In this document: in pieces, positions 1-8,998 of the stretch
How the letters are laid out: each line of letters opens with the position of its first letter
How positions within the stretch are numbered: position 1 is the first letter of the stretch
Assembly: GCA_051061015.1 (NCBI GenBank)
Contig: JBPFEG010000065.1
Span: forward strand, 50,885 to 114,884
Source of the DNA: Methylomicrobium sp051061015
GTDB taxonomy: Bacteria > Pseudomonadota > Gammaproteobacteria > Methylococcales > Methylomonadaceae
DNA length: 64,000 nt
Direction of reading: 5' to 3'
Translations under genes and position numbers: made by a program
The notes under the pieces: model-generated
What the model was told of the DNA's origin: nothing
Databases searched by the model: none
What the model saw: only the letters and a program-made list of their open reading frames with translations

Positions 1-17
1 ATTTCGGAAGCCTTCCG

Positions 18-1877
18 ATGAGCTGGCTGACTGTAGTATGGTCGATGCTGGCGTCGGTATCCCTCACCTTCGCGCTGCTGCACCTTTTTATCTGGGCCAA
101 AGGTATCAAGCCATGGGCGAACTTATCGTTCGCAACCGGGGCTCTCTCCATTACCTTCATTATCGGCATGGAATTGATGGCCATGCAAACGACGTCCGTC
201 GAGCAAATGTCGAGAGTGCTGCGCTGGGTTCATCTTCCAGTTCTCTTTCTTTGGCTGGCAATTTTTTACTTTGTACGGTGTTACTTCAATGCCGGACGCT
301 CCTGGCTGGCCTGGACAGGAGGCGGGCTGCGCGTACTGGCTCTCGTCCTGAGCTTCACTACCGGACAGAACCTGTTTTTTAACAAGATTACCAGTCTCAA
401 GCGGGTAGATATTATCGGCGGGGAAACGATCTCCATCGCACAGGGGCCTCTCAACCCCTGGTATATTGTCGGTCCGCTCAGTACTTTATTTCTCTCGGCG
501 TATGTGCTGGATGCCACCTATACCTTATGGCGCCGGACAGCTACCGGCCGCCGGCGTGCCCTCCTTTTCAGCGCCAGCATCACCTTTTTTCTGCTCATAG
601 TCCCACTCCATACTGCACTGGTAAACGCCGGCATGATCGAGTCGCCTTATCTGGTCGGCCTTTTCTTCATGCCTATTCTTCTCGCCATGTCCTATGAGTT
701 AAGCTGCGATTTGTTGCAGTCGGCTCAACTTACTCGTCAGTTGCTGGAGAGTGAAGCCGAATTGCGTCTCAGCAAGCGGCGCATGAGATTGGCGGCGAGT
801 GCCGCGGATCTAAGGCTATGGGAATGGGACATCGTGCAGGATGAAATTTGGAGTACCGATAAGGACGCTCAGTTGTATGGACTTCCGGAAGAGCAGAAAA
901 TCAGTTTCGTCAGCTTTCTGAATCGCCTCCATGAGAAGGATCGTGAACGGGTCAGACGCTCAGTGGAAAAATCGCTTACCGCGGGAAACGGCCATTATGA
1001 GGGCGAATACCGCATTAAGGACGCTAATGACCAAATGCGCTGGTTACACACCCGGGGCCGCGTTGAATTCAATGAGAACGGTCAGCCGCTGCGAATGCTG
1101 GGCGTCACGATCGATATTACCCGCCGCAAACAGGCAGAACAAGAGGTGCAGCAACAGCGCAACGAACTGACTTACCTTGCACGCGTGACTACGCTAGGTG
1201 AACTATCCGGTTCACTGGCGCATGAATTAAGCCAGCCGCTGACGGCCATCCTCAGCAACGCCCAGGCCGCCCAACGTTTCCTCGCGCGCGACAAGGCAGA
1301 TCTTGAAGAAGTTAGGAATATACTCAACGACATCGTCGCCGAGGACATGCGTGCGGGCGATATTATTCAGCGTTTGCGACTATTACTGAAGAAGGGAGAG
1401 ATACAATACTTGCCGCTTAACTTGAACAAGATGGTGGCCGAGGTCTTGAGGTTAGTGGCCACTGATTTGTTGAATCACAATATCACCGTAAATCTCGTCC
1501 TCGATCAGAAACTGCCTGCCGTGATTGGCGATCGCATCCAACTCCAGCAGGTGCTGCTTAACTTGATCATGAATGCCTGTGAATCGATGGGCCACACCAA
1601 CAAAGATATTTGCCGGCTTTTTATCCATATCGAACAAATTGACGATAATAAAGTCCAAATATCCGTTGCCGATCAAGGTCCGGGAATTCCCTCTGAAAGC
1701 CTCAAAAGCATCTTCGAGCCGTTCTTCACGACCAAATCGCATGGCATGGGGTTGGGGCTCGCGATTTGCCGCACCATTCTCGCCGCCCACGGTGGAGAAA
1801 TCTGGGCCGCCAACACCCCCCCCCTGGGCACCACCTTTTATTTCACGCTACCGATCTATCACGGAGAAAACACATGA
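18..1877 (+). CDS. Membrane sensor histidine kinase with PAS domain
   Basis: Predicted inner-membrane two-component sensor of 619 aa. Residues ~1-230 hold about seven hydrophobic segments. A PAS fold (PAS_3-like, with a WDI-type start and a MLGVTIDIT end) covers ~255-375. The HisKA box LAHELSQPL places the phospho-acceptor at His402. The ATPase domain shows NLIMNACES (N box), DQGPGIP (G1), EPFFTTKS (F box) and GLGLAI (G2). The start is supported by GGAAG seven bases upstream, although the frame stays open to the window edge. The stop overlaps the start of the next gene (ATGA), so the two form an operon and very likely a cognate pair. The input signal cannot be read from the sequence; a FixL/StyS-like role is inferred from the partner. 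There is no haem-binding PAS evidence. Confidence 0.93.
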   Translation: MSWLTVVWSMLASVSLTFALLHLFIWAKGIKPWANLSFATGALSITFIIGMELMAMQTTSVEQMSRVLRWVHLPVLFLWLAIFYFVRCYFNAGRSWLAWTGGGLRVLALVLSFTTGQNLFFNKITSLKRVDIIGGETISIAQGPLNPWYIVGPLSTLFLSAYVLDATYTLWRRTATGRRRALLFSASITFFLLIVPLHTALVNAGMIESPYLVGLFFMPILLAMSYELSCDLLQSAQLTRQLLESEAELRLSKRRMRLAASAADLRLWEWDIVQDEIWSTDKDAQLYGLPEEQKISFVSFLNRLHEKDRERVRRSVEKSLTAGNGHYEGEYRIKDANDQMRWLHTRGRVEFNENGQPLRMLGVTIDITRRKQAEQEVQQQRNELTYLARVTTLGELSGSLAHELSQPLTAILSNAQAAQRFLARDKADLEEVRNILNDIVAEDMRAGDIIQRLRLLLKKGEIQYLPLNLNKMVAEVLRLVATDLLNHNITVNLVLDQKLPAVIGDRIQLQQVLLNLIMNACESMGHTNKDICRLFIHIEQIDDNKVQISVADQGPGIPSESLKSIFEPFFTTKSHGMGLGLAICRTILAAHGGEIWAANTPPLGTTFYFTLPIYHGENT

Positions 1878-2524
1878 CCGAATCCTCTCCGACCGTATTT
1901 CTGATCGACGACGATTCCGCCTTATTGGATGCCCTGGCGCGTCTGTTGCGTTCTTTCGACCTGAATGTGGCTGCGTTCGTTTCGCCGCAGAAATTTCTTG
2001 ACCAATTCAACCCCGGCCTGTCTGGTTGTCTGGTACTCGATGTCTCAATGCCGAATCTGAATGGCCTGGAGCTGCAACAGGAACTTGCCGATCGGGGCAA
2101 TGAATTACCCGTCATTTTTCTGACTGGCCGCGGCGATATTCCGATGTCTGTACAAGCGATGAAGCAAGGCGCCGTCGACTTTCTGACCAAACCTGTTAAA
2201 GCCCAGGACCTGATCGAAGCCATCCAGGCCGCGGTCGAAAAGGACCGTAGAAATCACCGGACTCTAGCCGAACTAGCCGAATTCGGAGAGAGGCTGGCCA
2301 CCCTCACGCCCCGCGAACGCGAAGTTCTGGAACATGTCATTTCGGGCAGGCTCAACAAGCAGATCGCGGCTGATCTCGGTACTGTCGAAAAAACGATCAA
2401 GGTCCACCGCGCCCATTTGATGACCAAATTAAAGGTCCGGACATTAGCCGACCTGGTACGTATGACCGAACGGGCGGGGATTAAATGCAAGACTCTGGAC
2501 TTTACTGGCGGCTTCCAACATTAG
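1874..2524 (+). CDS. FixJ-family response regulator
   Basis: Transcriptional regulator of 216 aa and likely phosphorylation partner of the upstream kinase. The receiver domain (~8-120) has the acidic pair DD near residue 12, the phospho-acceptor Asp56 in LVLDVSMP and the Lys of LTKPVKA. A LuxR/FixJ-type helix-turn-helix follows: LTPREREVLEHVISGR, then a recognition segment ending KTIKVHRAHLMTKL. The start is the ATG overlapping the kinase TGA; longer in-frame starts would lie inside the kinase gene. FixJ-type proteins bind DNA as dimers at inverted repeats, so this is the only evident DNA-binding regulator in the window that could act on the recurrent palindrome. That link is inference only, as no palindrome lies at this operon within the window. 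Confidence 0.92.
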   Translation: MTESSPTVFLIDDDSALLDALARLLRSFDLNVAAFVSPQKFLDQFNPGLSGCLVLDVSMPNLNGLELQQELADRGNELPVIFLTGRGDIPMSVQAMKQGAVDFLTKPVKAQDLIEAIQAAVEKDRRNHRTLAELAEFGERLATLTPREREVLEHVISGRLNKQIAADLGTVEKTIKVHRAHLMTKLKVRTLADLVRMTERAGIKCKTLDFTGGFQH

Positions 2525-2628
2525 CCTCTATTATTCCCGCGGAGAAAACCTAATTCGCCTTCACAGATTCACTATAAAAATACTCTATAGATGAGGGAGA
2601 CATTCCCGCGTTACTGACAGAGTCTCAA

Positions 2629-4053
2629 ATGATCGGCTTATATTCAATGAAATGGGCGGCAAGTCAAGAGATCCGGAAATTGAAGTCATTGAAAAAAATT
2701 TCGGATAGCCTGCCGACTAAGAGAATAACCCTGACTTTCGTGCTGTTAGCAGCCAGCTTGCTCAGCGCTTGCCGACTTTATCCTTATACAGACGTGTTTG
2801 AGTTTCCGCCGCCGACTGTAACCTTTCCCCCGGATGAGGTAAGCGAGCCGCCGCAGAAACTTGCCGGCATCGCCACCCGCCACTTTACAGTCGCCAAAAA
2901 TCGCGGCATCGTTGGTGGTCTTGCAGTTATCAGCACACATGAGGGCGATACGTTGCCCGACATTGCCCGGCATTTCGGTCTGGGCTATGCCGAGATCACT
3001 CTCGCCAACCCCGACGTCCGGCCGTGGACTCCTCAAATGAACGCACGCGTACTGCTGCCGTTGCAGTTCATCCTGCCTGATACGCCGCGCCAAGGCATCG
3101 TGGTCAATTTGGCGAACATGCGGCTGTTTTATTATTCGGTGAAACAGCCGGGCACCTTGTTTACCTATCCGATCGGTATCGGCCGCGAAAATTGGAATAC
3201 CCCCCTAGGACAAACCACTATTATTGCAAAAAAGGCAAACCCTGTATGGGCTCCCCCGGAATCCATACGGCGCGAACATGCAGAAAAAGGCGACCCACTG
3301 CCCGCCGTGGTGCCCCCCGGACCCGACAATCCGCTCGGCGATTACGCGCTATCACTTGGTTTTAATAGCTATCTGATCCACGGCACCAACAAGCCTTATA
3401 GCGTCGGCATGCAGGCCACCCATGGTTGTGTGCGGCTTTATCCCGAAGATATCAAAGCCCTGTTCAAGAAAACTTCGGTCGGAACGCGGGTCAGGATTGT
3501 TCATCAGCCTTATTTGGTGGCATGGGACGGCGATAGGCTTTATCTGGAGGCTCATGAGCCGCTGGAAAAATGGGCGGGCCAGAAAAAACAGCTGCAAAAG
3601 TCTCTATTGAAAAAACTGCACCGAACCGCCGACCAGAAAGGCTTGGCCGTGGATTGGAAAAAAGTCGACCGCATTCTGCAACGCGCCGACGGCATTCCCA
3701 CCCCGATACTGGCACCCAGCCTGGAATTGCCGGAACTCGTCGCCACAGCACCGGAACTGCAACACCCTGGACAATTCTACGGTCAACCGGTGCGGGTAGA
3801 ATTGACCGACAGCAACTGGGCGCTTCTAGTCGCCGACTTCGACAATGCGACGAGGGCGCAACAGCTGGCGATGATGCTCACTCATCAAGGCCCGCCAATT
3901 CCCGCACAAAAAGTTGAAAAAAACGGCATTTATCAAGTGATCGCCGGCCCCTTCAACAAACGAAAGGAAGCCCAATCGGCTGCCTTGCGTATCAATCGGG
4001 ATTTCGAGATGGATGTCAAGCTGTTACGGCCAAGGACGGCGGGCGAACCATAG
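2629..4053 (+). CDS. L,D-transpeptidase with LysM and SPOR domains
   Basis: Peptidoglycan cross-linking or lipoprotein-anchoring enzyme of the YkuD (ErfK/YbiS) family, 474 aa. The N-terminus has a hydrophobic signal ending in LLSAC, so it is probably an outer-membrane lipoprotein. A LysM-like module (HEGDTLPDIARHFGL) lies at ~105-150. The YkuD domain (~160-300) has the catalytic signature HGT...ATHGCVRL with nucleophile Cys267. The C-terminus (~395-470) fits a SPOR domain, which binds denuded septal glycan. The LysM-YkuD order matches YcfS/YnhG-type enzymes; the added SPOR module is less usual. An internal start at the second Met (2647) is possible. It is preceded by ~100 nt with no obvious operator and is probably monocistronic. 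Confidence 0.88.
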   Translation: MIGLYSMKWAASQEIRKLKSLKKISDSLPTKRITLTFVLLAASLLSACRLYPYTDVFEFPPPTVTFPPDEVSEPPQKLAGIATRHFTVAKNRGIVGGLAVISTHEGDTLPDIARHFGLGYAEITLANPDVRPWTPQMNARVLLPLQFILPDTPRQGIVVNLANMRLFYYSVKQPGTLFTYPIGIGRENWNTPLGQTTIIAKKANPVWAPPESIRREHAEKGDPLPAVVPPGPDNPLGDYALSLGFNSYLIHGTNKPYSVGMQATHGCVRLYPEDIKALFKKTSVGTRVRIVHQPYLVAWDGDRLYLEAHEPLEKWAGQKKQLQKSLLKKLHRTADQKGLAVDWKKVDRILQRADGIPTPILAPSLELPELVATAPELQHPGQFYGQPVRVELTDSNWALLVADFDNATRAQQLAMMLTHQGPPIPAQKVEKNGIYQVIAGPFNKRKEAQSAALRINRDFEMDVKLLRPRTAGEP

Positions 4054-4206
4054 GCCTCCCTCAACACTCTCAAAACTTTCGCACTGAGAGTTCTAATAGT
4101 ATTGTTAGTATTGTCGTTTTTTATTTTTATCCCTGTCAAAAATTTATTTCGTGTGTTGAAGCATCAAACCTTTTTCGTCCAATACCTCTCTTTCGTATGA
4201 AAGAGT

Positions 4207-4584
4207 TTATAATCCTCGTCCGATCACCTTATTGATCGCATCAAGCAATATCTGACCGTCAACCGGCTTTCTCAAAAAAGCGGCAATCCCTTTATTAATT
4301 ACGCGCTCGTAGGTTTCCTCATTATCATCGCCGGTAATCACGATTACCGGCAGTTTCAAGTCCGACTGCGCCAGGCGATCCAAAACCGTATAGCCGTTCA
4401 TTGGCATCATGTTTAGATCCAGCACAACACAATCCGGCCTCTCCTTTTCCAGAAAGCGCAAGAAATCGACACCGCTAAGGAAGGTATACGCCGTAAGCCC
4501 GGCGGAACGCAGCAATCGTTCCAACCCCTTACAGATCGACTCTTCGTCGTCAACGACGGCAATAACTATTTTATCACTGTTCAT
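4207..4584 (-). CDS. Stand-alone receiver-domain protein (CheY-like)
   Basis: A 125-aa single receiver domain with acidic residues VDDEE at 11-15, phospho-acceptor Asp56 in CVVLDLNM, the switch Thr in VIVITGDD and the conserved Lys in FLRKPVDG. It has no output domain, so it probably acts by protein contact in a phosphorelay or on a diguanylate or kinase partner elsewhere. The palindromic regulon promoter lies directly upstream. The inferred transcript would start only a few bases before this ATG, and no Shine-Dalgarno is visible, so leaderless translation is possible. It runs opposite to the transpeptidase gene and is separated from it by ~150 nt of AT-rich DNA. Confidence 0.88.
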   Translation of the reverse strand: MNSDKIVIAVVDDEESICKGLERLLRSAGLTAYTFLSGVDFLRFLEKERPDCVVLDLNMMPMNGYTVLDRLAQSDLKLPVIVITGDDNEETYERVINKGIAAFLRKPVDGQILLDAINKVIGRGL

Positions 4585-4593
4585 AAGGGGCGT

Positions 4594-4638
4594 ACTTTAA
4601 CGGCTTCGACGGCATGGCGCTATTGGACTTTAGCCTAA
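4594..4638 (-). promoter_or_regulatory. Regulon promoter, site 1 (receiver gene)
   Basis: The palindrome at 4623-4638 reads TTAGGCTAAAGTCCAA on the minus strand, with one degenerate half. It is followed by TAGCG and then a -10 candidate TAAAGT at 4594-4599, 24 nt beyond the palindrome. This is the weakest dyad of the nine copies, but flank and spacing match the others. The ATG of the receiver gene is only ten bases past the -10 box. Confidence 0.6.
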
Positions 4639-5597
4639 TATCTAGCGTTATTGGAAACCTGGCCACCATTCCCGAAAATTAACCTTTCTCCCCCCATCAC
4701 CAGGTTCAACACGAGTTTGTTATCGCGCACTTCGAAACTGACCGTCTCGGTCAAATCCCTCAGATATTCAGAATAACGGGATTCCGGCCCGCACTCGGCC
4801 AGGGTTGCCGCCCCCGGCACAATCTTGATCGTTGCACCGTTCCGGGTGTATTGGCCCTGCATCCGGTTACAATCGGCTTTGACCCGGTAAGTACCGTCCG
4901 CAAGAAAATGCAATGTGTATTTATTCGGGTCGTCGATCACAACACCACGCGCATGAAAAGGGTCCTCGTAACGCTCCCATTGCCAGAGGATACCGGTGAT
5001 GGTGGACTCCGCAGCGAGCGGGACCACCGAATCGGTCACCTGATTGGTCAGCAGCCTCCACTTGCCGTCCTGCAGTTCATAGGCCTGCTTCACCTGCTGC
5101 GTAGGACAACACACAGGATTGGCAGGATGCGGTTGCAGCATTTCCAGGCGGACCTGACCGTCGGCAATCGCAAAGCGGCGGGTCTGCACGTGGTCGCCGA
5201 GCAAAAGACTGGCCTGTTGGTGGCTGGCATGGCCGGTATTCCGCATCGCGACAAGATACCTGAACGTACCTGAACCTCCGCTTTGCACGGCAAGAATTAC
5301 CGCCGCATCCGCGATCCCATCATCATCCAGATCGCCGATCGCGAACTTCTCCAGATCCACTTTATGGATCTGCGTGCGGCCCTGACCGTACTGGTGCTTG
5401 AACTCGCCCTTGGCGAGCCGGAACTCGCCCACCGACTCGATCCGGTACGAAGCATTGGCAAGATCACTTTCGGTTAACGCCCGCTGCGCCCTGTTCTGAC
5501 TGGATTCGGCTGGCTTGCCGCCGGAAGTCGTGCCGCATGCGGTGATCAAGATGTGCGCCATCAAAGCCGTGATGAGCAGCAATTTATCGGTTTTCAT
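4635..5597 (-). CDS. META-domain (HslJ-like) lipoprotein
   Basis: Predicted outer-membrane lipoprotein of 320 aa. The signal peptide ends in the lipobox LITAC (Cys ~21). The middle part (~50-195) resembles a repeat region found beside META domains. The C-terminal ~110 residues, starting near ITGILWQWERYED and including DGTYRVKADCNRMQGQY, match the META/HslJ fold, a small domain linked to heat-shock or novobiocin resistance in Enterobacteria. Its precise role is unknown. The stop codon lies within the palindromic promoter of the downstream receiver gene, so the two genes are adjacent but the second has its own promoter. Confidence 0.75.
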   Translation of the reverse strand: MKTDKLLLITALMAHILITACGTTSGGKPAESSQNRAQRALTESDLANASYRIESVGEFRLAKGEFKHQYGQGRTQIHKVDLEKFAIGDLDDDGIADAAVILAVQSGGSGTFRYLVAMRNTGHASHQQASLLLGDHVQTRRFAIADGQVRLEMLQPHPANPVCCPTQQVKQAYELQDGKWRLLTNQVTDSVVPLAAESTITGILWQWERYEDPFHARGVVIDDPNKYTLHFLADGTYRVKADCNRMQGQYTRNGATIKIVPGAATLAECGPESRYSEYLRDLTETVSFEVRDNKLVLNLVMGGERLIFGNGGQVSNNARY

Positions 5598-5694
5598 TTT
5601 TACCCCTCATTTTATTAAACGCTATTTCAAACTCTCCTTATGCCAATGTCGTCTTTTGGCATCAGCACCGGCATGACGGTCAAAAGGGATATGG

Positions 5695-5930
5695 CTAAAA
5701 TCCTCCGCCCCAGCGGTACTGTCAGGCGATACCAACAATATCGAAATCGCTGCCGCTACGGCTGTAGATGCCGGTGCTGCCGTAGAGTTTGATCGAATGC
5801 TGCCGGGTAATAGGAGGTAGTTTTGAGTAAATTGGAACCCTTAGCACCGGATGGCTAAGGCGATTAGCAGAAAGACTTTTGGCTCCGTTTATGAGCCCGG
5901 ACAGGACGGTTGATGCACTGCTCGCGTGAA
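5695..5930 (-). pseudogene. Remnant of outer-membrane transporter (Phenol_MetA_deg type)
   Basis: On the minus strand one frame reads a C-terminus typical of the MetA/PF13557 beta-barrel family: PITRQHSIKLYGSTGIYSR, then SGSDFDIVGIA, a TGA stop, then QYRWGGGF and a stop at 5695-5697. The family normally has Trp at the position of this TGA, so a TGG to TGA nonsense change is likely. The upstream ~40 codons are recognisable but degraded, and no start or N-terminal barrel remains. The right-hand boundary is approximate. Confidence 0.55.
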
Positions 5931-5971
5931 GGTATCGACTCTTTAGGACATTTCAAATTAATGACAACGCT

Positions 5972-6001
5972 GTCGGATTGCCGCTGATTTGGCAATCCGA
6001 C
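5972..6001. terminator. Hairpin between convergent remnants, possible terminator
   Basis: A perfect 11-bp stem, GTCGGATTGCC at 5972-5982 and GGCAATCCGAC at 5991-6001, with an 8-nt loop. It sits ~28 nt beyond the stop of the minus-strand lipoprotein gene. No strong U-run follows on either strand, so factor-independent termination is plausible but not certain. Confidence 0.45.
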
Positions 6002-6029
6002 AATTTCGGGGTATTCGTTGGATTATTAC

Positions 6030-7166
6030 TCAATTCCCCTGTATTGTAACAACCGGCTGTTGGACCTTGTCCCCTTTCTCCGCCAGCGTCATGATGATCA
6101 TCAGGAACGAAAAGATGCTTTTTGACCTGAAGTCGCGGTCATCGATCCAATACCAGTTGTCGCGATATTTGACTGCAGCAAAGGCATCTTCCGGCGACGA
6201 ATTTTCCGAATGAATCCTGATCAAAGGCGGCAGCGGCTGGGCTCCTGCTGGCTTCGGAATCGGCGCGTAAGTTCGCCGTTCCGCAATGTGTTCGGGCGGC
6301 ACTTCGACATTGGAACCCAACAAATTCAAGATTTGAAATCCGGAATGGGTCTGCACAGCAACCACGTCATCTTTTTCGGTCATCGCTCCGTAGACAACCT
6401 TGAACTCATTCAGATCGGACCGCAGGCCCAACAGTTTCCTGACCAGTTTCCTATCGGCCTCAACCTCGGGAGGAAGATCCTTCCGACTGATGACCATTAC
6501 CGTACCCTCCTGCTTCGTCTCGGGGGACATTTCCACCCTCAAGCCGACCGCACCCGAAGCCTGGAGACGCTGCAGAGCCGCCAACAACGCGGCGAAATCG
6601 GGATCCATCGCACTGCCTCGTGCTCCGCCTTTGCCGTTCGAAACTCCGTTAATACTTTGCGCCCCGACCTGAAGGAGCATGTCTACAGGCCAGCCTTGCT
6701 CTATAAGCCTGAACAGGTTAGGAGGCGGGATAGGCGTCATCAAGACTTGTAGAAAATGGGCGCCCGTCAGCGGCGTGTAGGTGATCGTCGGACGATCGGT
6801 GTAGGTTGCCGCGGACCCTAGGTTCAAGATATCGCCCACCGCACTGGCGCCATTGAGCGATGCCCCCACCGTCAGGGCCCCCTGTAACTGGTAGCCGCTG
6901 ATAATTTGTCCCACTTCCAGGAACACCGGCGTATCGGCATAGCGCATCTTGACAATATTGAGCAAGGTTTGCTGTTTCCAGGAACTCGCGATCGCGTTGA
7001 TGTAATCGAAACGGTCGCGATCCACGCTCGAGGGACCAAAGCTCGAGCATCCCGGCAAACTGAGCACGATGCCCGCCAACAGGGAGAGGCGGCCGAGTGC
7101 AACCCGAGCGGAGGCCGCATCCCGGTATTTCAGGCGGCGTTTTAAAAGACTGCCAGACCAGGCCAT
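6030..7166 (-). CDS. Conserved hypothetical lipoprotein
   Basis: A 378-aa secreted protein with a basic N-terminus, a hydrophobic segment and the lipobox SLPGC. Just after it comes the distinctive run SSVDRDRFDYINAIASSWK. The rest is a mixed alpha/beta sequence with a Gly/Ala-rich stretch (~70-110). I recognise this as a family of uncharacterised proteobacterial lipoproteins but cannot assign a function. ATG 7166 is chosen because GGAG lies ~9 nt upstream; the longer TTG-initiated form would place that GGAG inside the coding region. The gene follows the multi-pass membrane gene at 7224 by 57 nt in the same direction, so the two are probably co-transcribed. Confidence 0.72.
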   Translation of the reverse strand: MAWSGSLLKRRLKYRDAASARVALGRLSLLAGIVLSLPGCSSFGPSSVDRDRFDYINAIASSWKQQTLLNIVKMRYADTPVFLEVGQIISGYQLQGALTVGASLNGASAVGDILNLGSAATYTDRPTITYTPLTGAHFLQVLMTPIPPPNLFRLIEQGWPVDMLLQVGAQSINGVSNGKGGARGSAMDPDFAALLAALQRLQASGAVGLRVEMSPETKQEGTVMVISRKDLPPEVEADRKLVRKLLGLRSDLNEFKVVYGAMTEKDDVVAVQTHSGFQILNLLGSNVEVPPEHIAERRTYAPIPKPAGAQPLPPLIRIHSENSSPEDAFAAVKYRDNWYWIDDRDFRSKSIFSFLMIIMTLAEKGDKVQQPVVTIQGN

Positions 7167-7223
7167 ATTATTGTTCTCCAACTCCCAAGTTACCGATTCT
7201 GTTTTTCAATCTCTTTTCCCGAA

Positions 7224-8414
7224 TCATAATAAAATCCCCACCAAACGCTTAATCAGATCTTCCAGGGAAATCAGCGTCAATGTCAGCGGCAGCAACGGCG
7301 CCAGGACTGCAATGGCAGTTTGCAACACAGCGGTTTTACTGAACGGAAACGGCCGCATCGTCTGTACTACGTCAAAACTGCCCGCCAGGTCATTTAAGGA
7401 TTGAATATCGCCGCTGCCGACCAAGGGCTCATCCGGGGGTACTCCTCCGCGCAGCCATTTATCGTCAAATTCACGAACGTAGCGGTTCGCCAGTGCGCCA
7501 TACTCAAGTAAACCCTGCCGCCTGGTTTGCGCCAAGCGGGGGGCGAACACGCACAAGGGGCCGAGCACGAGCAAGCAGAAGAAAACCACAGCGGCTGCGA
7601 TCTCGGGTTTAAAATCTAATAATGTTTTGCCCTCGTAGAAAATATGGTTGGCGATCAGGCCTGCCAGCAAAGCGCCTTGAGACAGCAGTAACGGCATAAA
7701 CGCCGCCGCGCTTCCGCCGAGAAAACCAAGCCCCGCTGCGCGATCGGGATGCGTCGGCACGAGATGCAGATCCAGCCTCGAAACCTGCCACAAAAACCGT
7801 GCCCAGATGAAAATGCGAAAAACCCAGCGATAAGCAAGGAATTGATAAACCGGAATGCTGACAAAGGCGTACCAATACCCAGCCAGTGAATATGCCCGAT
7901 GCCCATCCACGATGGCCGCATACCAGGTGGCTGATTCCAGCGCCATCTGACTTGACCAGAGATAATGCAAAGCTGTCCATACCAGGACAATCAGCAATAC
8001 CTCGATCACTACGGAATTACGCAGACGCATCGCAGAGACGATAAGGGCTTCGAACTCCGGGAAAGATCGCACAGGAACAATCCCGCGCTCGATAAATTGC
8101 CGGACGACCAGCCTGATCCGCTGATGGACCACGAGCTCCGCGACCAACAGCAGTGGCAAGGCCACAAGAAAGCGGACGTGTACATCCACGTCATAAATAA
8201 AAGGAACCTTAATAGCGCCGCCTAGCGCCTCACCGCTCAACACCGAAAACAACAACAACGGCAACCAGGTAAATAGGGAAAAGAAAATCAATCGGCGCTT
8301 GACCAAACCCAGCGCATTGGTGGTTAGCCCCGCGCGGATAAAAAGCTGAAAGAGCGGACCACCCAATACCAGGGAAAAATCATCGGACTTCATTTTGTCG
8401 GCTGAATAGTGCAT
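7224..8414 (-). CDS. Multi-pass membrane protein, paralogue 1
   Basis: A 396-aa integral membrane protein of unknown function with about six to seven hydrophobic segments. It is clearly paralogous to the gene at 13322-14500. Shared landmarks are the N-terminal FFSLFTWLPLLLF versus FFSLVAWLPVVAW, DVHVRFLVALPLLLVAE versus GIHVRFLLALPLLIVGE, LDLHLVPTHPDRAAGLGFL versus LDLQIVPTHSDRAGGLGFL, and the C-terminal alternation of PFSKTAVL/PIGKSAIL with a final amphipathic helix. The conserved H-P-(D/S)-D-R-A-(A/G)-G-L-G-F motif in a loop suggests a functional site. The start is uncertain because neither this ATG nor the next (8393) has a good ribosome site. The two copies face away from each other around the patatin locus. 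Confidence 0.75.
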   Translation of the reverse strand: MHYSADKMKSDDFSLVLGGPLFQLFIRAGLTTNALGLVKRRLIFFSLFTWLPLLLFSVLSGEALGGAIKVPFIYDVDVHVRFLVALPLLLVAELVVHQRIRLVVRQFIERGIVPVRSFPEFEALIVSAMRLRNSVVIEVLLIVLVWTALHYLWSSQMALESATWYAAIVDGHRAYSLAGYWYAFVSIPVYQFLAYRWVFRIFIWARFLWQVSRLDLHLVPTHPDRAAGLGFLGGSAAAFMPLLLSQGALLAGLIANHIFYEGKTLLDFKPEIAAAVVFFCLLVLGPLCVFAPRLAQTRRQGLLEYGALANRYVREFDDKWLRGGVPPDEPLVGSGDIQSLNDLAGSFDVVQTMRPFPFSKTAVLQTAIAVLAPLLPLTLTLISLEDLIKRLVGILL

Positions 8415-8520
8415 AGGATTTCAATATCAAAAAGTCAGGATATTTGGAAAAAAGTAATTAACAAGGGTTTCTTTATGTCTCATTACATCCTGCCTTGCTA
8501 TTCCTTCCGAAACTTGCGTC

Positions 8521-8793
8521 TCATCTTAAGCACTCGGTTTCATAACGTTGCTGTAACGCAAATTTGCGCTGCGGTTTACCGCTCAAGGCTTTTATTTGCT
8601 TGCTCATCTCCTGACATTGGTTGGATAACTGTTTCTCGGAAGACTGATAATTTTCGTCGTCCATCCAAGAGGAATCTTTGGAAGTATCTTTATAAAAACT
8701 CGAAGAATCCAATTTCAGATCAAGTGGTTTTTTTTCGGCATTGCCAATGGATGGCACCATGAGAACTAGCAAAAATAATGACCAATTTTTCAT
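8521..8793 (-). CDS. Small secreted charged protein
   Basis: A 90-aa protein with a signal peptide (LFLLVLMVPSIGNA) and a hydrophilic mature part rich in Ser, Lys, Gln and Glu. It has two Cys (in NQCQEM and ETECLR) that could form a disulfide. ATG 8793 follows AAGG at normal spacing; longer forms have no ribosome site. No family is recognised. It lies ~100 nt upstream of the membrane protein gene in the same orientation. Confidence 0.55.
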   Translation of the reverse strand: MKNWSLFLLVLMVPSIGNAEKKPLDLKLDSSSFYKDTSKDSSWMDDENYQSSEKQLSNQCQEMSKQIKALSGKPQRKFALQQRYETECLR

Positions 8794-8998
8794 TAATAAC
8801 CTTCGGGTTGAAATGGGGATCAAAAATTGCTTCCAAAATTTATCACTTTTATCGTCAGCTTTACTAGATAATTTACCTTTAAAGTTGCCAGAGTCGGCTT
8901 TTCGATAGAGTTATATTGACAACACTACGTCTTTAAAAGACACTGTGGTTGTAGTAGAGAATTTTTCGCATGTGAACAGAAACTAGAGGACATTCCCT

